A stretch of DNA of 64,000 nucleotides from Saccharospirillum sp. (GTDB taxonomy: Bacteria; Pseudomonadota; Gammaproteobacteria; Pseudomonadales; Natronospirillaceae). Position numbers and translations under genes: made by a program. The notes beneath the pieces were generated by a model that saw only the letters and a program-made list of their open reading frames with translations, was not told the DNA's origin and searched no databases. Numbering within the stretch: the first letter of the stretch is position 1; every line of letters starts with the position of its first letter. Where the stretch lies: contig JAGYIL010000002.1 of the NCBI GenBank assembly GCA_018402545.1, positions 434,001 to 498,000 on the forward strand. The letters are read 5' to 3'. This document shows, in pieces, positions 9,956 to 20,349 of the stretch.

Positions 9956-10130
9956 GACGCGGGACAATAGAAGACGCGGAACACCAAGGGACGCAAAACA
10001 TGTAACGACGCAATACGAACAAGCCTTCCATTTGTGTCTTGCGTCAGTTAATTGCCTACGTATTTTCATGGTCTGCGTCTGTTCATGTCCTGCGTCTTTC
10101 GATGTTTCGCGTCCTTTATTGTTCCACGTC
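9956..10130. repeat. Inverted array of phased 17-nt repeats between dprA and tsaC
   Basis: The left part has four units in which GACGC recurs at 9956, 9973, 9990 and 10007, exactly 17 nt apart. The right part has six units with the complementary GCGTC (or a one- or two-base variant) at 10041, 10058, 10075, 10092, 10109 and 10126, again exactly 17 nt apart. The arms can pair into a long imperfect hairpin of about 180 nt. It fills most of the dprA-tsaC gap. Confidence 0.85.
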
Positions 10131-10187
10131 TTTTAATTCAGTACTCTTCTCGCCTCTTCCTTCGATGTAAAAGCGGACGCCCTGACT

Positions 10188-11718
<1,531 letters not shown>

Positions 11719-11750
11719 TCCTGGCCACGAAAGCGCTCGTAGAGTTGGGT

Positions 11751-12119
11751 ATGGATACTCTCTATTTCGACGGGTCTTGTCCGTTGTGCGCCAAAGAAGT
11801 TCGCCTGCTGCGTCGCCTGGCCGACCGCGGGTTGGCCTTGCGCGACATTCACCATTTGCCCGACACTCATCAGCCCAACCGGGCGACCTTGCTGCGTACG
11901 CTGCATTTGCAGACAGAGCGTGGTCATTGGGTCACCGGCCTTAATGCGACAGTAGGCGCCTGGCAGCACACCCGGTTCGGTTGGTTGTTCAGGCCGCTGT
12001 TGTGGCCCGGTGTGGTATCCGTTGCCAGCAGGCTGTATCGGCGCTGGGCAGACCGCCGGTTCGACCGGCGCTACTGCAGCACTGGAACCTGCCAGTTGCC
12101 TCCTTCCCAGGCGGAGTGA
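11751..12119 (+). CDS. DUF393 / DCC-family thiol-disulfide oxidoreductase-like protein
   Basis: Small (122-residue) protein of the DCC family, named for its N-terminal D-x-x-C-x-x-C motif, seen here as LYFDGSCPLCAKEVRLLRR. The CxxC suggests a thioredoxin-like redox function, but no substrate is known for most members. The start at ATG 11751 is preferred to the in-frame TTG two codons earlier. It lies 32 nt after hemF on the same strand, so it may be read through from it, and it converges on the racemase-like gene. Confidence 0.85.
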   Translation: MDTLYFDGSCPLCAKEVRLLRRLADRGLALRDIHHLPDTHQPNRATLLRTLHLQTERGHWVTGLNATVGAWQHTRFGWLFRPLLWPGVVSVASRLYRRWADRRFDRRYCSTGTCQLPPSQAE

Positions 12120-12138
12120 ACCGGAGGCCGGCGCCGGG

Positions 12139-13188
12139 CTATCTAGCAGACAGCAGTTGGTCGAGCCCCCGGCTGGTGACCATGGGGTCGTCTGCGTTAA
12201 CCAGAATGTCAGATTGCGCGATCACGTAGCTTTTACCGGTGATGGTGTTTTCTATTACCGGGAAGCGACCCTGCTGCTGTATTCCCTTGTACTCACCCAC
12301 AAACCGCGTATCCCGCAACGAAACCGTTTCCAGCTTGTCGCCGGGCTTGATCAAACCCTCGTAATGCATCAGTGCAAGCCTGGCTGAGGTGCCGGTACCG
12401 GTGGTGCTGCGGCAAATAACACCGGGGTGCACGTAGGTTGCCGAGCGTGACCGGTAATAGCCCTCACTGACTGTCTCCAAGGGCCCCATAAAGTGCAGGA
12501 AGGGAAGCGGCCCGACATCGCCCAGGCTGTAGTGTGAATAGGGTGGCTCGGCCTGAATGGCTGTGACAATAGCGTGCGCGCAGTCGCTGAGCGCGCGCTC
12601 TTCATCCGGTGTCAGGTCAAAGCCGAGCTCGGTTGCATCGACCAGGGCATAGAAGCCACCGCTGTAGGCAACGCTGTAGGTAACGTCGCCAATGCCCGGT
12701 ACCGTCAGTGTCGCCTGGTAGGTATCGATGTAACTGGGCAGGCCTTCACAGGTAACCGACTCCACTACATTGTTGCGTACCCGGGCAGTGATGTTGACCA
12801 GCCCGGCCGGAGATTCCAGCATGAAATGCTGCTCGCCTTCCTGCTTTTCCACCAGCCCCAGTTCCAGTACCGCTGTGGCGGTGCACAGGGTGTTGGACCC
12901 GGAATAAATCGGATAGCCCATGACTTCCATAATGATGTAACCCGTGGCGGCCCTCGGGTCGGTAGCTGGCACCAGCAGGTCAACCGACATTTCCGGAATA
13001 CCGTACGGCTCTTCGAGCAGCAGGGTGCGCAGACCATCGGCGTGGTCGCGCAGGTACTCCATTTGCGCACGTACGGTGGCGCCTGGCAGAGGGGAGATAC
13101 CGCCGGTGACAATGCGGCTTACATCTCCGCCTGCGTGGGTATCCAGCAATTGCAGCGTCAGGGTCGAAGGCGCTTCAGGGGTGCTCAT
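12139..13188 (-). CDS. Proline racemase / hydroxyproline dehydratase-epimerase superfamily enzyme
   Basis: The fold is that of the proline racemase superfamily (349 residues; GGDVSRIVTGG near the start, then the two active-site motifs). The first motif reads YSGSNTLCTA, so Ser occupies the position of the first catalytic Cys (MCGHN in classical racemases). The second reads CRSTTGTGTSARLA, so Thr replaces the second Cys (DRSPCGTG). Enzymes without both cysteines cannot be classical two-base racemases; the Cys/Thr subgroup are trans-3-hydroxy-L-proline dehydratases, and this Ser/Thr combination is unassigned here. The ATGA overlap with the upstream MDR gene sets the start at 13188 and implies coupling. 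The neighbouring TRAP transporter suggests it acts on an imported amino or hydroxy acid. Confidence 0.85.
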   Translation of the reverse strand: MSTPEAPSTLTLQLLDTHAGGDVSRIVTGGISPLPGATVRAQMEYLRDHADGLRTLLLEEPYGIPEMSVDLLVPATDPRAATGYIIMEVMGYPIYSGSNTLCTATAVLELGLVEKQEGEQHFMLESPAGLVNITARVRNNVVESVTCEGLPSYIDTYQATLTVPGIGDVTYSVAYSGGFYALVDATELGFDLTPDEERALSDCAHAIVTAIQAEPPYSHYSLGDVGPLPFLHFMGPLETVSEGYYRSRSATYVHPGVICRSTTGTGTSARLALMHYEGLIKPGDKLETVSLRDTRFVGEYKGIQQQGRFPVIENTITGKSYVIAQSDILVNADDPMVTSRGLDQLLSAR

Positions 13189-14357
13189 CCGCTGTTCTCC
13201 AGCGCGTGGGGTGCGCCATGCTCGGCCCATTGTGAATCCGGAACGATCACTATCTTGCCCAGGTAATTGCTGGCCCGATTCATGAAATAGGTTTCCGCAC
13301 GGTGCAGGTCGGAGAGTTTGAACGCGGCATGCAATACCGGTTTAAGCTCACCGCTGCGAATCCATTCAATTAATTGGTCCGCTTCTTCGCGGGTGCCATG
13401 AGACACGCCAAATAACTGAACCTGGTACAGATAGATTTTCGTCCACAGCAGTTCACTGACGTTACCACCACTGGCGCCGGCAATGCTGAGCCGGGGGTTG
13501 TCGTTGCGTTTGTGCATGTCGACGATCATGGTGTCGATGAACTGATTGGTCGACTCGCCGCCAACCAGATCCATAACCGCATCCATTGGGTAGCCGCCGG
13601 TCACCTCCAGAACGCGCTCGGTAAAGCCCTGCATGTTACTGCGGTCGAATACGGCTTCAGCACCCAGTTTTAACAGTGCCTCGGTTTTATCAGCCTGACT
13701 AAACGCATAGGGGATGGCACCGATAATGCGGCATAGCTGAATCAGGGCGGTGCCGACACCGCCACTGGCGCCGGTGACCAGTATTCGTTCACCGGCTTTT
13801 ACCCGGGCCGAGGTCAGCATATGCAGCGCTGTCTGGTAGGAGCACATCCCCAGCGATGCCAGCTGGGCGTCATCGAGTTCAGCATTGCTGATGTGATGAA
13901 ACTGATCGGCGGGCACGACAATGTAGTCGGCATAGCCGCCATCGGCACCGTGACCGTAATAATCCGGGATCAGGTTCAGGGTGCGCCGTGCATCGGGGTA
14001 AATATTGAAGTCGAGCAGGCCACGCTCACCCAGCCTTTCCTGGCTGACGCCATCGCCCACTGCGGCCACGCGACCAACCACATCAGCGCCCTGAATGCGC
14101 GGGAAGGTCAGGGTTGCCTTGCCGCCCATCTGAAAGGAGGTTACTTCGTCGTTATCCTGGGTTGGGTAAAGGCCCTCGCGTGCCTTGCGGTCGGTGTTGT
14201 TTTTGGCGGTGGCGGTAACCCGCACCAGCAGTTCGCCGGGGCCGGGCCTCGGCGTTGGCAGGTCAGTCCGGTAGTCCAGTTGCTCAATGCCACCATGACC
14301 GGTCAGTACCATGGCCGTCATGCTGGCAGGAATGTCGTCGTTGTATCCCGAATGCAC
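13185..14357 (-). CDS. MDR-superfamily oxidoreductase (zinc-independent alcohol dehydrogenase / quinone reductase type)
   Basis: NAD(P)-dependent medium-chain dehydrogenase/reductase of 390 residues. It has the GroES-like N-terminal domain (ELLVRVTATAKNNTDRKAR, FPRIQGADVVGRVAAVG) and the cofactor-binding motif ILVTGASGGVGTALIQL near residue 190. The catalytic-zinc Cys/His ligands of classical alcohol dehydrogenases are missing, which points to the quinone-reductase/enoyl-reductase branch. It overlaps the racemase-like gene by 4 nt, so both enzymes probably act in one pathway. The substrate cannot be read from the sequence. Confidence 0.88.
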   Translation of the reverse strand: MHSGYNDDIPASMTAMVLTGHGGIEQLDYRTDLPTPRPGPGELLVRVTATAKNNTDRKAREGLYPTQDNDEVTSFQMGGKATLTFPRIQGADVVGRVAAVGDGVSQERLGERGLLDFNIYPDARRTLNLIPDYYGHGADGGYADYIVVPADQFHHISNAELDDAQLASLGMCSYQTALHMLTSARVKAGERILVTGASGGVGTALIQLCRIIGAIPYAFSQADKTEALLKLGAEAVFDRSNMQGFTERVLEVTGGYPMDAVMDLVGGESTNQFIDTMIVDMHKRNDNPRLSIAGASGGNVSELLWTKIYLYQVQLFGVSHGTREEADQLIEWIRSGELKPVLHAAFKLSDLHRAETYFMNRASNYLGKIVIVPDSQWAEHGAPHALENSG

Positions 14358-14445
14358 GATCAGCCTCCTGAATGAAGCCTCGAGTGGATAGGTTCAATGG
14401 AACAAAAGCACCGGCACCAGAAGGTGCCGAATGCACGCACTGCGC

Positions 14446-14889
14446 TCAGACAATCAGGGTCGGGCAATGCGCCAGACTGGCAACCCGGTGCGAGACACTG
14501 CCCAGCAACAACCCGTCTTTGTCGGAGTGGGTGCCGTGGGCACCCATGACGATCAGGTCAATGCCTTTGCTCCTGGCAAACTCGACAATCATCTTGGACG
14601 GCCGACCGCCTTTCACAAACCCCCGCAGATTTTTTGCGCCCTTTTCAGTGGCGATGTTCTTGGCTTGCTCAACAATGTCTTTGGCGTAGCCGGCCAGGGT
14701 GTCATCGGGTATTTGCAGACCCTCAGGTCTACCGACTGACAGCGAGGCCGCGAACAGGCTGTGATGTTTATAGACGCAGATCAGAAAAATCTCTGCGTCG
14801 GGTGTCATTTGCTGAAACTCAATAGCCTGCTCCATGGCACGCAATGCCGCCTTGGATCCGTCGACTGCCACCAGCATTTTCTTAAACAT
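14446..14889 (-). CDS. Universal stress protein, UspA family
   Basis: Single-domain UspA protein of 147 residues: MFKKMLVAVDGSKAALRAMEQAIEF at the start and the nucleotide-binding GAHGTHSDKDGLLLGSVSHRV near residue 115 (G-x2-G-x9-G-S/T pattern), which predicts ATP binding. Uncoupled UspA genes are often placed directly after TRAP transporter genes, and here the gene follows dctM by 27 nt. It may sense energy state or modulate transport, as described for some TRAP-associated UspA proteins; that role is inferred. Confidence 0.93.
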   Translation of the reverse strand: MFKKMLVAVDGSKAALRAMEQAIEFQQMTPDAEIFLICVYKHHSLFAASLSVGRPEGLQIPDDTLAGYAKDIVEQAKNIATEKGAKNLRGFVKGGRPSKMIVEFARSKGIDLIVMGAHGTHSDKDGLLLGSVSHRVASLAHCPTLIV

Positions 14890-14916
14890 GGGTTGATCTC
14901 CCTGTCAGTAAAGCAC

Positions 14917-16200
14917 TCAACGGAATGCGAGATCCCGCAGGAACAAGGCAATTTGCGGAAACATGATCAGCAGCGCCGCTGAGAACAGCAGAATGAAGAT
15001 GAACGGTGGTGTACCGCGAATGACTTCCCAGTATGGCCGCTTGAAAATGGCAATGGCGGTAAAAATATCGCAACCAAAGGGCGGTGTGGCAGACCCAATG
15101 GCAACCTGCAGGGTAATCAGAATGCCCACCAGAACCGGATCCAGACCGGTCGCGGCAATGGCCGGTGCAAAGATGGGTGTCAGTACGAGAATCACCACAA
15201 TCGGGTCGACGAACATGCAGGCAATAAAGAAGGCGACACAGATGGAAATAAGGACGCCCGCGGGGCCCATTTCGTTCACACCGACCGCTTCCAGAATGGC
15301 TTGTGGAATCTGAGCGAATGAAATAATCCAGGAGAAGCCGTTGCCCACGGCAACCAGAATAAATACAACGGCGGTGATTAAACCGGTGGACTTGGCAATG
15401 CGGTACATGTCTGGAAGCTTCAGTTCGCGGAACACAATAAATTCGAGGAATACCGCGTAAAGGACACAGACTGCGGCTGCCTCTGTCGGGCTGAAAATGC
15501 CGCCGTAGATACCACCGACAATAATTACCGGAAACATGAGTGGCCACAGCGCGCCGAGCACTGCTTTGCCGCGCTCGTTCCAGCTGGCTTTGGGCTCGGT
15601 AGGTACGTTATTCCGATAAGCGTATATCAGTGCATACAGTGAGAAGAAAGCCAGGATCATGAGGCCCGGGCCAACACCGGCAATAAACAGTTCGGCAATG
15701 GACGTCTCGGAAATAACCCCGTAGATGATCATGCCGATGCTGGGCGGAATCAGAAAGGCGATGTCACTGGCATTGATAATAAGCGCCAGGGTGAACGGGT
15801 CGGAATACCCTGCTTTCAGCATTTTGGGCCGCAGCGGAGAGCCCACAGCAACCACCGTTGCCTGAGTAGAACCGGAAACCGCACCAAACAACGTGCAAGA
15901 GGTAGCCGTACTGATAGCGAGGCCGCCTTTTACATGCCCGATAAAGGACATCACCATATCGATCAGCCGGTTAGCAGACTGACCGCGGGTCATTATGTCG
16001 GCTGCCAGAATAAACATGGGCACGGCGATCAGTGAAGCAGGCCGAATACCGCCCATCATCTGTTGAATAAACGTGGTGTTTTGTCCGAAACCATCGAACA
16101 TCATGTAGAAGCCAACCAATGCAGCGGTGGTCAGCGGAATCATCATTGGAAAGCCAAGCAGCAGCAAACCAATCATTATGAACATCAGGGTCGTAGCCAT
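14917..16200 (-). CDS. dctM: TRAP transporter large permease subunit (DctM family)
   Basis: Sodium-coupled translocation subunit of a tripartite ATP-independent periplasmic transporter. The 427-residue protein has about 12-13 hydrophobic segments and family motifs including PMFILAADIMTRG near 60, FGAVSGSTQATVVAVG near 105, NASDIAFLIPPSIGMIIYGV near 147 and GSATPPFGCDIFTA near 370. It follows dctQ after 50 nt, the standard Q-M order. The substrate is set by DctP; linkage to a racemase-like enzyme suggests an amino or hydroxy acid. Confidence 0.95.
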   Translation of the reverse strand: MATTLMFIMIGLLLLGFPMMIPLTTAALVGFYMMFDGFGQNTTFIQQMMGGIRPASLIAVPMFILAADIMTRGQSANRLIDMVMSFIGHVKGGLAISTATSCTLFGAVSGSTQATVVAVGSPLRPKMLKAGYSDPFTLALIINASDIAFLIPPSIGMIIYGVISETSIAELFIAGVGPGLMILAFFSLYALIYAYRNNVPTEPKASWNERGKAVLGALWPLMFPVIIVGGIYGGIFSPTEAAAVCVLYAVFLEFIVFRELKLPDMYRIAKSTGLITAVVFILVAVGNGFSWIISFAQIPQAILEAVGVNEMGPAGVLISICVAFFIACMFVDPIVVILVLTPIFAPAIAATGLDPVLVGILITLQVAIGSATPPFGCDIFTAIAIFKRPYWEVIRGTPPFIFILLFSAALLIMFPQIALFLRDLAFR

Positions 16201-16250
16201 GATTGCCTCATTTTTTGTGTTCTTCTAGTCAGCTGAAAAGCGCTGTCGTG

Positions 16251-16841
16251 TCACACTTCTTTTTCATTGTCGGCATATCCGTCGACCACGCCGGTAGACA
16301 GATAGACATCGGTAGATGTCAGGTTTTTGATTGCGGTTAACAGATACTGGGTTCCGGTAACGGCAAAGCCGACAGGTACCCACACGTAAATGATCCAGAT
16401 CGGAAAACCCAGTGCAGGTAAGATTCGGCCGCGACTGTACAGGTCGGAAATGTACCCGACTGAGTAATAACACAGGAAAAACATAACCGCAGACGTAAAC
16501 AGGGCAATCAGAATCATCAGTATGCGCCGGGGGGTTGTTGGCAACACATCATAGAGGGCCGACATGCGAATGTGCCGTCCGTGACGCGCGGCATAACCGA
16601 TGCCAGCGAAGGTAATCATGATGATGAGGATCCGGTTGATTTCACCGGAAAAAAACAAGCCTTCTCCCAATACGAAGCGGAGGACGACGTTGGTGCAGGT
16701 GTTCACAGCCATCAGGATGACACCGAGGGCCAGGATAACCGCCTCGACTTTACTGATGGCAACATCGATGACACCCAGAAAGCCGGGCAGGCCGGATTCA
16801 AAGTCTCCGGTGTCATCCATTTCATTAGACGGGTCAGACAT
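16251..16841 (-). CDS. dctQ: TRAP transporter small permease subunit (DctQ family)
   Basis: Small four-helix membrane subunit that joins DctP and DctM. The 196-residue protein has hydrophobic stretches near residues 33-55, 70-88, 110-135 and 150-170, with the typical [33 protein letters not shown]-type region in the middle. ATG 16841 is chosen over 16865 because CAGGAG lies 7 nt upstream of it. The N-terminus is acidic and cytosolic. It sits 273 nt downstream of dctP, with a strong hairpin in the gap. Confidence 0.92.
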   Translation of the reverse strand: MSDPSNEMDDTGDFESGLPGFLGVIDVAISKVEAVILALGVILMAVNTCTNVVLRFVLGEGLFFSGEINRILIIMITFAGIGYAARHGRHIRMSALYDVLPTTPRRILMILIALFTSAVMFFLCYYSVGYISDLYSRGRILPALGFPIWIIYVWVPVGFAVTGTQYLLTAIKNLTSTDVYLSTGVVDGYADNEKEV

Positions 16842-17045
16842 TGAAATGGCTCCTGTGCGTAACAAACGCTGAGCAAAGGCTCATCTGAACAGATCCGTGT
16901 TGTCAGGGCCAAAGACAGCCGTTAACGCAGAGGCTGAGTCTGGTATCCAGGCGTAAGCGGCCTCTGAATGGCCACTTGGGTATGGATCTGGATAAAACGG
17001 CCAGCCCTGGGCAGCGCTGTAAAAGGGATGCCGGGAACTGGCCTT

Positions 17046-17075
17046 GAACACCGGGTACCAGAGTACCCGGTGTTC
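17046..17075. other. Perfect 13-bp hairpin between dctP and dctQ
   Basis: GAACACCGGGTAC pairs perfectly with GTACCCGGTGTTC across a 4-nt loop. It stands 40 nt downstream of the dctP stop on the minus-strand transcript, with no T-tract after it. Such hairpins after solute-binding-protein genes commonly protect the upstream mRNA or attenuate read-through, giving more binding protein than permease; that is inferred from position. Confidence 0.75.
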
Positions 17076-17114
17076 CACTGACAAGGCGGGTGCATTGCCA
17101 GCTTTTTCGCTTTC

Positions 17115-18140
17115 TTAGTTAGTCACTGCTTCGAGGTCTCGCTTGAACTGGTTCAGCAGTGCTTCACCGCTTTCTCCAGTCATGTCGATAAAGGTTTCTT
17201 CCACTTCAGGTGCACGCGCCTTGAACATCTCAATCTGTTCATCGGTCAGGCGAGTTACCGTGACTTCATCGCTGGCAGATTCAATGGCTTCCAGTGCTTC
17301 GTCGGCCAGGCCGTCGATGTGTACCAGAATTTCTTCGAAGGCATGGTCGGCTGCATCCTGAATCAACTGCTGGTCTTCAGAAGACAGGCCGTCGTAGAAA
17401 TCCTTGTTGGCCATGGCCGCCGTGGTGAACCAGCCGTGGCCGGTAAAGGTCAGGTTGGGCGATACTTCGTACAAACCACCGGATTCAATCCAGAAAATCG
17501 GGTTTTCCTGGCCCTGAATCATGTTGGTCTGCAGCGCACCATAGACTTCACCCCAGGGCAGCGGCGTTGCGGTGGCACCAAAGGCTTCATAGGTAGAGGC
17601 CAGCAGCGGGTTGGTCATGATTCGGATTTTCTTGCCATCAAAGTCAGCCGGCTCGGTGATCGGTTCGTCGGCGGTGACCACCATTTCCCCTTCCGGATAC
17701 ATCTGCAGCAGCTCAAGGTTCTGCTCTGCGTAGAGCTCGGGGAAGTCTTCGTTAATGGCTTTACTTTCGCGGAAGAACTGAACCACGGTGTCCATGTCGG
17801 TGGGCATCAGATACGGGATAAAGAAGATCTGCGCTTCCGGAATCAGCGAGCCGGTAAAGCCGGGCGACTGGTTCACGAATTGCAGAATGCCGTTCTGGGT
17901 TTGCTCCATGATGTCATCGGACTCGCCGAGCTCACCGAAGCGATAGACCTGAAGGGTATGGTCGGAATTGTCTTCAATGTATTCCTTGAAGGCATAGGCG
18001 TACACATCCTGAACGTCGCCTTCGTATTCTTCGTGTGCATAGCGCCAGTTGGCAGCCTGGGCCAGGGTGGCGGCGCCCATCGTCGCGGCAGCCAGGGCAG
18101 AGATGCCCAAAATCTTGGTAACAGATGCAGATGTTTTCAT
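17115..18140 (-). CDS. dctP: TRAP transporter periplasmic solute-binding protein (DctP family)
   Basis: Periplasmic receptor of the transporter. It has a signal peptide (MKTSASVTKILGISALAAATMGAATLAQA, cleaved about residue 29) and the DctP fold with the conserved stretches IRIMTNPLLASTYEAFGATATPLPWGEVYGALQTNMIQGQENP near residues 165-210. The conserved Arg of IRIMTN normally salt-bridges the carboxylate of the ligand, so an organic acid ligand is expected. ATG 18140 with GAGG 8-9 nt upstream is preferred over the earlier ATG 18155. It is the first gene of the putative dctP-dctQ-dctM-uspA-MDR-racemase operon. Confidence 0.94.
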   Translation of the reverse strand: MKTSASVTKILGISALAAATMGAATLAQAANWRYAHEEYEGDVQDVYAYAFKEYIEDNSDHTLQVYRFGELGESDDIMEQTQNGILQFVNQSPGFTGSLIPEAQIFFIPYLMPTDMDTVVQFFRESKAINEDFPELYAEQNLELLQMYPEGEMVVTADEPITEPADFDGKKIRIMTNPLLASTYEAFGATATPLPWGEVYGALQTNMIQGQENPIFWIESGGLYEVSPNLTFTGHGWFTTAAMANKDFYDGLSSEDQQLIQDAADHAFEEILVHIDGLADEALEAIESASDEVTVTRLTDEQIEMFKARAPEVEETFIDMTGESGEALLNQFKRDLEAVTN

Positions 18141-18693
18141 GTGGTTAACCTCCATTCACCCCGGCGCTGGTCGAACACCCCGGGTGGGTTTCTGTTGGTT
18201 AGGGTTGAGGGTCTGAAACAGGCCGATATCCATCGACTTAGCACCCCCAAAATCCTTTAGAGCTATATCAGAATGGCAAAACAATTCGGCTCTGGCAAGG
18301 AAATGGGCATTAAAATATTTCAGCTGACCGGGATGATGGAGGCTTGCAACAGTCAAACGAGCCCATTCTCCCGGCATCGCGAGACGCAAACCAGCCCGGC
18401 CCGCTACGACTCAGAATTTGCCTGAATGGATGGGCGGAAAGGCTTGTAAAAGCTGATTCCCCTAAAATTATCGCCCCCAAAGAAGACCCGGCATGCCTGG
18501 GTGGCAGAGCGTTCGGTGCGCACTAAAAAGGTGCTCGTTTCAATAAGTTAGAAGGCAATTCGAGTTTCACTTAAGTTTGGAACGGTGAGCGATTGGAAAA
18601 ATAGACGGGAACATTAAAGTTTCGTGTTCGAAAGTATTTTGACAGTTATCGAATAGTGTAAGGCTGGGTTTAAGGCCTGCAGCGGGAGTGCGG
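18141..18693. promoter_or_regulatory. Intergenic region upstream of dctP, no gene recognised
   Basis: This 553-nt gap between the end of the HTH regulator gene and the start of dctP is AT-richer than the flanking genes and has no credible coding frame. It should contain the promoter and operators of the TRAP/racemase operon. Short dyads are present (for example CCCGGCATGCCTGGG near 18488), but I could not assign a specific operator. Confidence 0.5.
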
Positions 18694-19536
18694 TTAGCGT
18701 TCGAACAGCTCACACCAATTGCTATCCTGAGGCAGGTGCGAGAGTGACATGAGCAGTTCATCCAGCAGGTCAGGTGAGCTGGCATAACCGGCGATCAGAT
18801 CGTTGATCAGGCACAAACGCTGTTCCAGTTTCAGCCGGATTTTCAAATATGGGCTGTCGTCCAGGATGAGCAGCGGGTAAACACCGGTCGACAGGTAGAA
18901 TCGCGCGTAATAACTGAAATTAATGGACACCTCACCCGAGAGAATGCGCCGCACGGTGCGCGGAGTGACATTCAGGTGTCGGGCCAGGTCGCGCCGGGTC
19001 AACTGGTTCTCTCGAAGAAAGAACAGCAGGCCCTCGGCCACCATCCGGTAGTAGTCTTTGTCGTAGAAAAATGGCCGTACACCGGCGAGCTCGCTGGGTT
19101 GTATGCAGACCGATTCATCGGCGTCGCGGCCAATATGCCGCGGGCAATGATCGATCATGCGTTGCAAGGTCGCCAGGCAATCGGCTGGCGAAACCCGTTG
19201 CAGCAGCGACGCCAGGCGAACCTGGCGAATATTGCGGTAGTCGCCAATGGGCAGGTGGCTGAAATAATTCGATTGGGCCAGCAAGTGCAGCGGTGACATG
19301 CCCATCACAAAACACCACCAGTTGATGATGTGCATGCGGTACTGGCGTTTGCCTTTCTCCATCTCCATATAGGTTTTCTTGGAAACCGACAGCAGCCGCG
19401 TCATCGCAGGCGTGCTTAGTTCGTTCATGTGGCGCACCTGTGCAATGAAGGCACCGGCATTTTCATTGAACAGAAACTCAATGTCGTCGGAATCGACCCC
19501 CGGGCTGCGCCCGGTCGCACACTGATCTGCAGTCAT
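18694..19536 (-). CDS. Transcriptional regulator with two HTH segments
   Basis: A 280-residue cytosolic protein with two separate helix-turn-helix-like stretches: an N-terminal one (LSTPAMTRLLSVSKKTYMEMEKGKR, about residues 40-65), resembling a Cro/C1 HTH, and a second one in the C-terminal half (LTRRDLARHLNVTPRTVRRILSGE, about 185-210). The region between them is rich in hydrophobic and aromatic residues and could bind a ligand or dimerise. I do not recognise the family. It is transcribed in the same direction as the TRAP operon and lies directly upstream of it, so it is the best candidate for its regulator. Confidence 0.75.
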   Translation of the reverse strand: MTADQCATGRSPGVDSDDIEFLFNENAGAFIAQVRHMNELSTPAMTRLLSVSKKTYMEMEKGKRQYRMHIINWWCFVMGMSPLHLLAQSNYFSHLPIGDYRNIRQVRLASLLQRVSPADCLATLQRMIDHCPRHIGRDADESVCIQPSELAGVRPFFYDKDYYRMVAEGLLFFLRENQLTRRDLARHLNVTPRTVRRILSGEVSINFSYYARFYLSTGVYPLLILDDSPYLKIRLKLEQRLCLINDLIAGYASSPDLLDELLMSLSHLPQDSNWCELFER

Positions 19537-19843
19537 AGTGTTTAGTCTGGTGTTGGCCCGGTTTGTCGTTAATCGAACGCAATCGGGGTGTACTCAAAAC
19601 ACCGGCTACGCCTTTGGGTGTAAAACCCTGGCCAGGTAGTCAGCTAATTAACACTGACGCTACCGCTATGTGACCGCTTTCACAATAAACAATCCTGCTG
19701 AATAGCGGCTCAATGGACCATGACGCGAAGAACGCCGCCTTGGCGCGGCTCCCTGGGCGGACACAAACGACACCCCTGTGGATAACCCGGGTTGGCTTTC
19801 TTCACTCAATGGCACAAATAGCGGGTTGTGCGAGGCGATACAG

Positions 19844-19862
19844 GCTTCAGTTCGGGTGAAGC
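19844..19862. promoter_or_regulatory. 19-bp dyad upstream of soxR
   Basis: GCTTCA and TGAAGC form a perfect 6-bp inverted repeat around a 7-nt centre, 22 nt before the chosen soxR start. MerR-family regulators often autoregulate from dyads in their own promoters. The sequence does not match the SoxR box at 20883-20902 closely, so the link to SoxR is uncertain. Confidence 0.35.
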
Positions 19863-19884
19863 AGGCGCTAGTCTGATACCCGTC

Positions 19885-20349
19885 ATGTTGAACAGGGTAA
19901 GTCCCGTGTCGGAAATATCAGTTGGCCAGTTGGCGCGACGTGCCGGGGTGTCGGTTGCCACCCTGCATTTTTACGAACAGAAAGGGCTGATATACAGCCA
20001 CCGCAATGCCGGTAACCAGCGTCGCTACAACCGGCGCATGTTACGCCGGGTCGCCGTGATCAAGACGGCACAGCGGCTGGGGTTCAGCCTTAAAGAGATT
20101 GCCGGGATGTTCAGTGAACTGGGCGAGCATCAGGACATCACCAAAGACAACTGGCAGCAGTTGTCGGTGCGCTGGCACCAGGCACTGACCGAGCGCATTG
20201 AATCGATGCAACGCCTGCGCGATGAACTTAACACCTGCATCGGCTGCGGCTGTTTATCGATGGACAACTGCCGCCTGCGAAACCCGGACGATGCGCTTGG
20301 CGAGCAGGGCCCGGGGCCGGTTCTCTGGGAGGGGGGTGAAAAAAGCTGA
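19885..20349 (+). CDS. soxR: Redox-sensitive transcriptional activator SoxR
   Basis: MerR-family homodimer with a [2Fe-2S] cluster that activates promoters when oxidised by redox-cycling compounds. The N-terminal winged helix is typical (SVGQLARRAGVSVATLHFYEQKGLI), followed by a dimerisation helix and the diagnostic cluster-binding motif CIGCGCLSMDNC near residue 120, which matches the CxxCxCxxxxxC of SoxR. ATG 19885 gives a normal-length protein of 154 residues; GTG 19906 is an alternative. A SoxR box stands 530 nt away in front of the convergent VOC gene. No soxS is visible, as in most non-enteric bacteria. Confidence 0.93.
   Translation: MLNRVSPVSEISVGQLARRAGVSVATLHFYEQKGLIYSHRNAGNQRRYNRRMLRRVAVIKTAQRLGFSLKEIAGMFSELGEHQDITKDNWQQLSVRWHQALTERIESMQRLRDELNTCIGCGCLSMDNCRLRNPDDALGEQGPGPVLWEGGEKS

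Noticed and set aside
9956-10130. CRISPR array
   Set aside because: Units are 17 nt with no constant repeat alternating with unique spacers, and the two halves are inverted; no cas gene is nearby.
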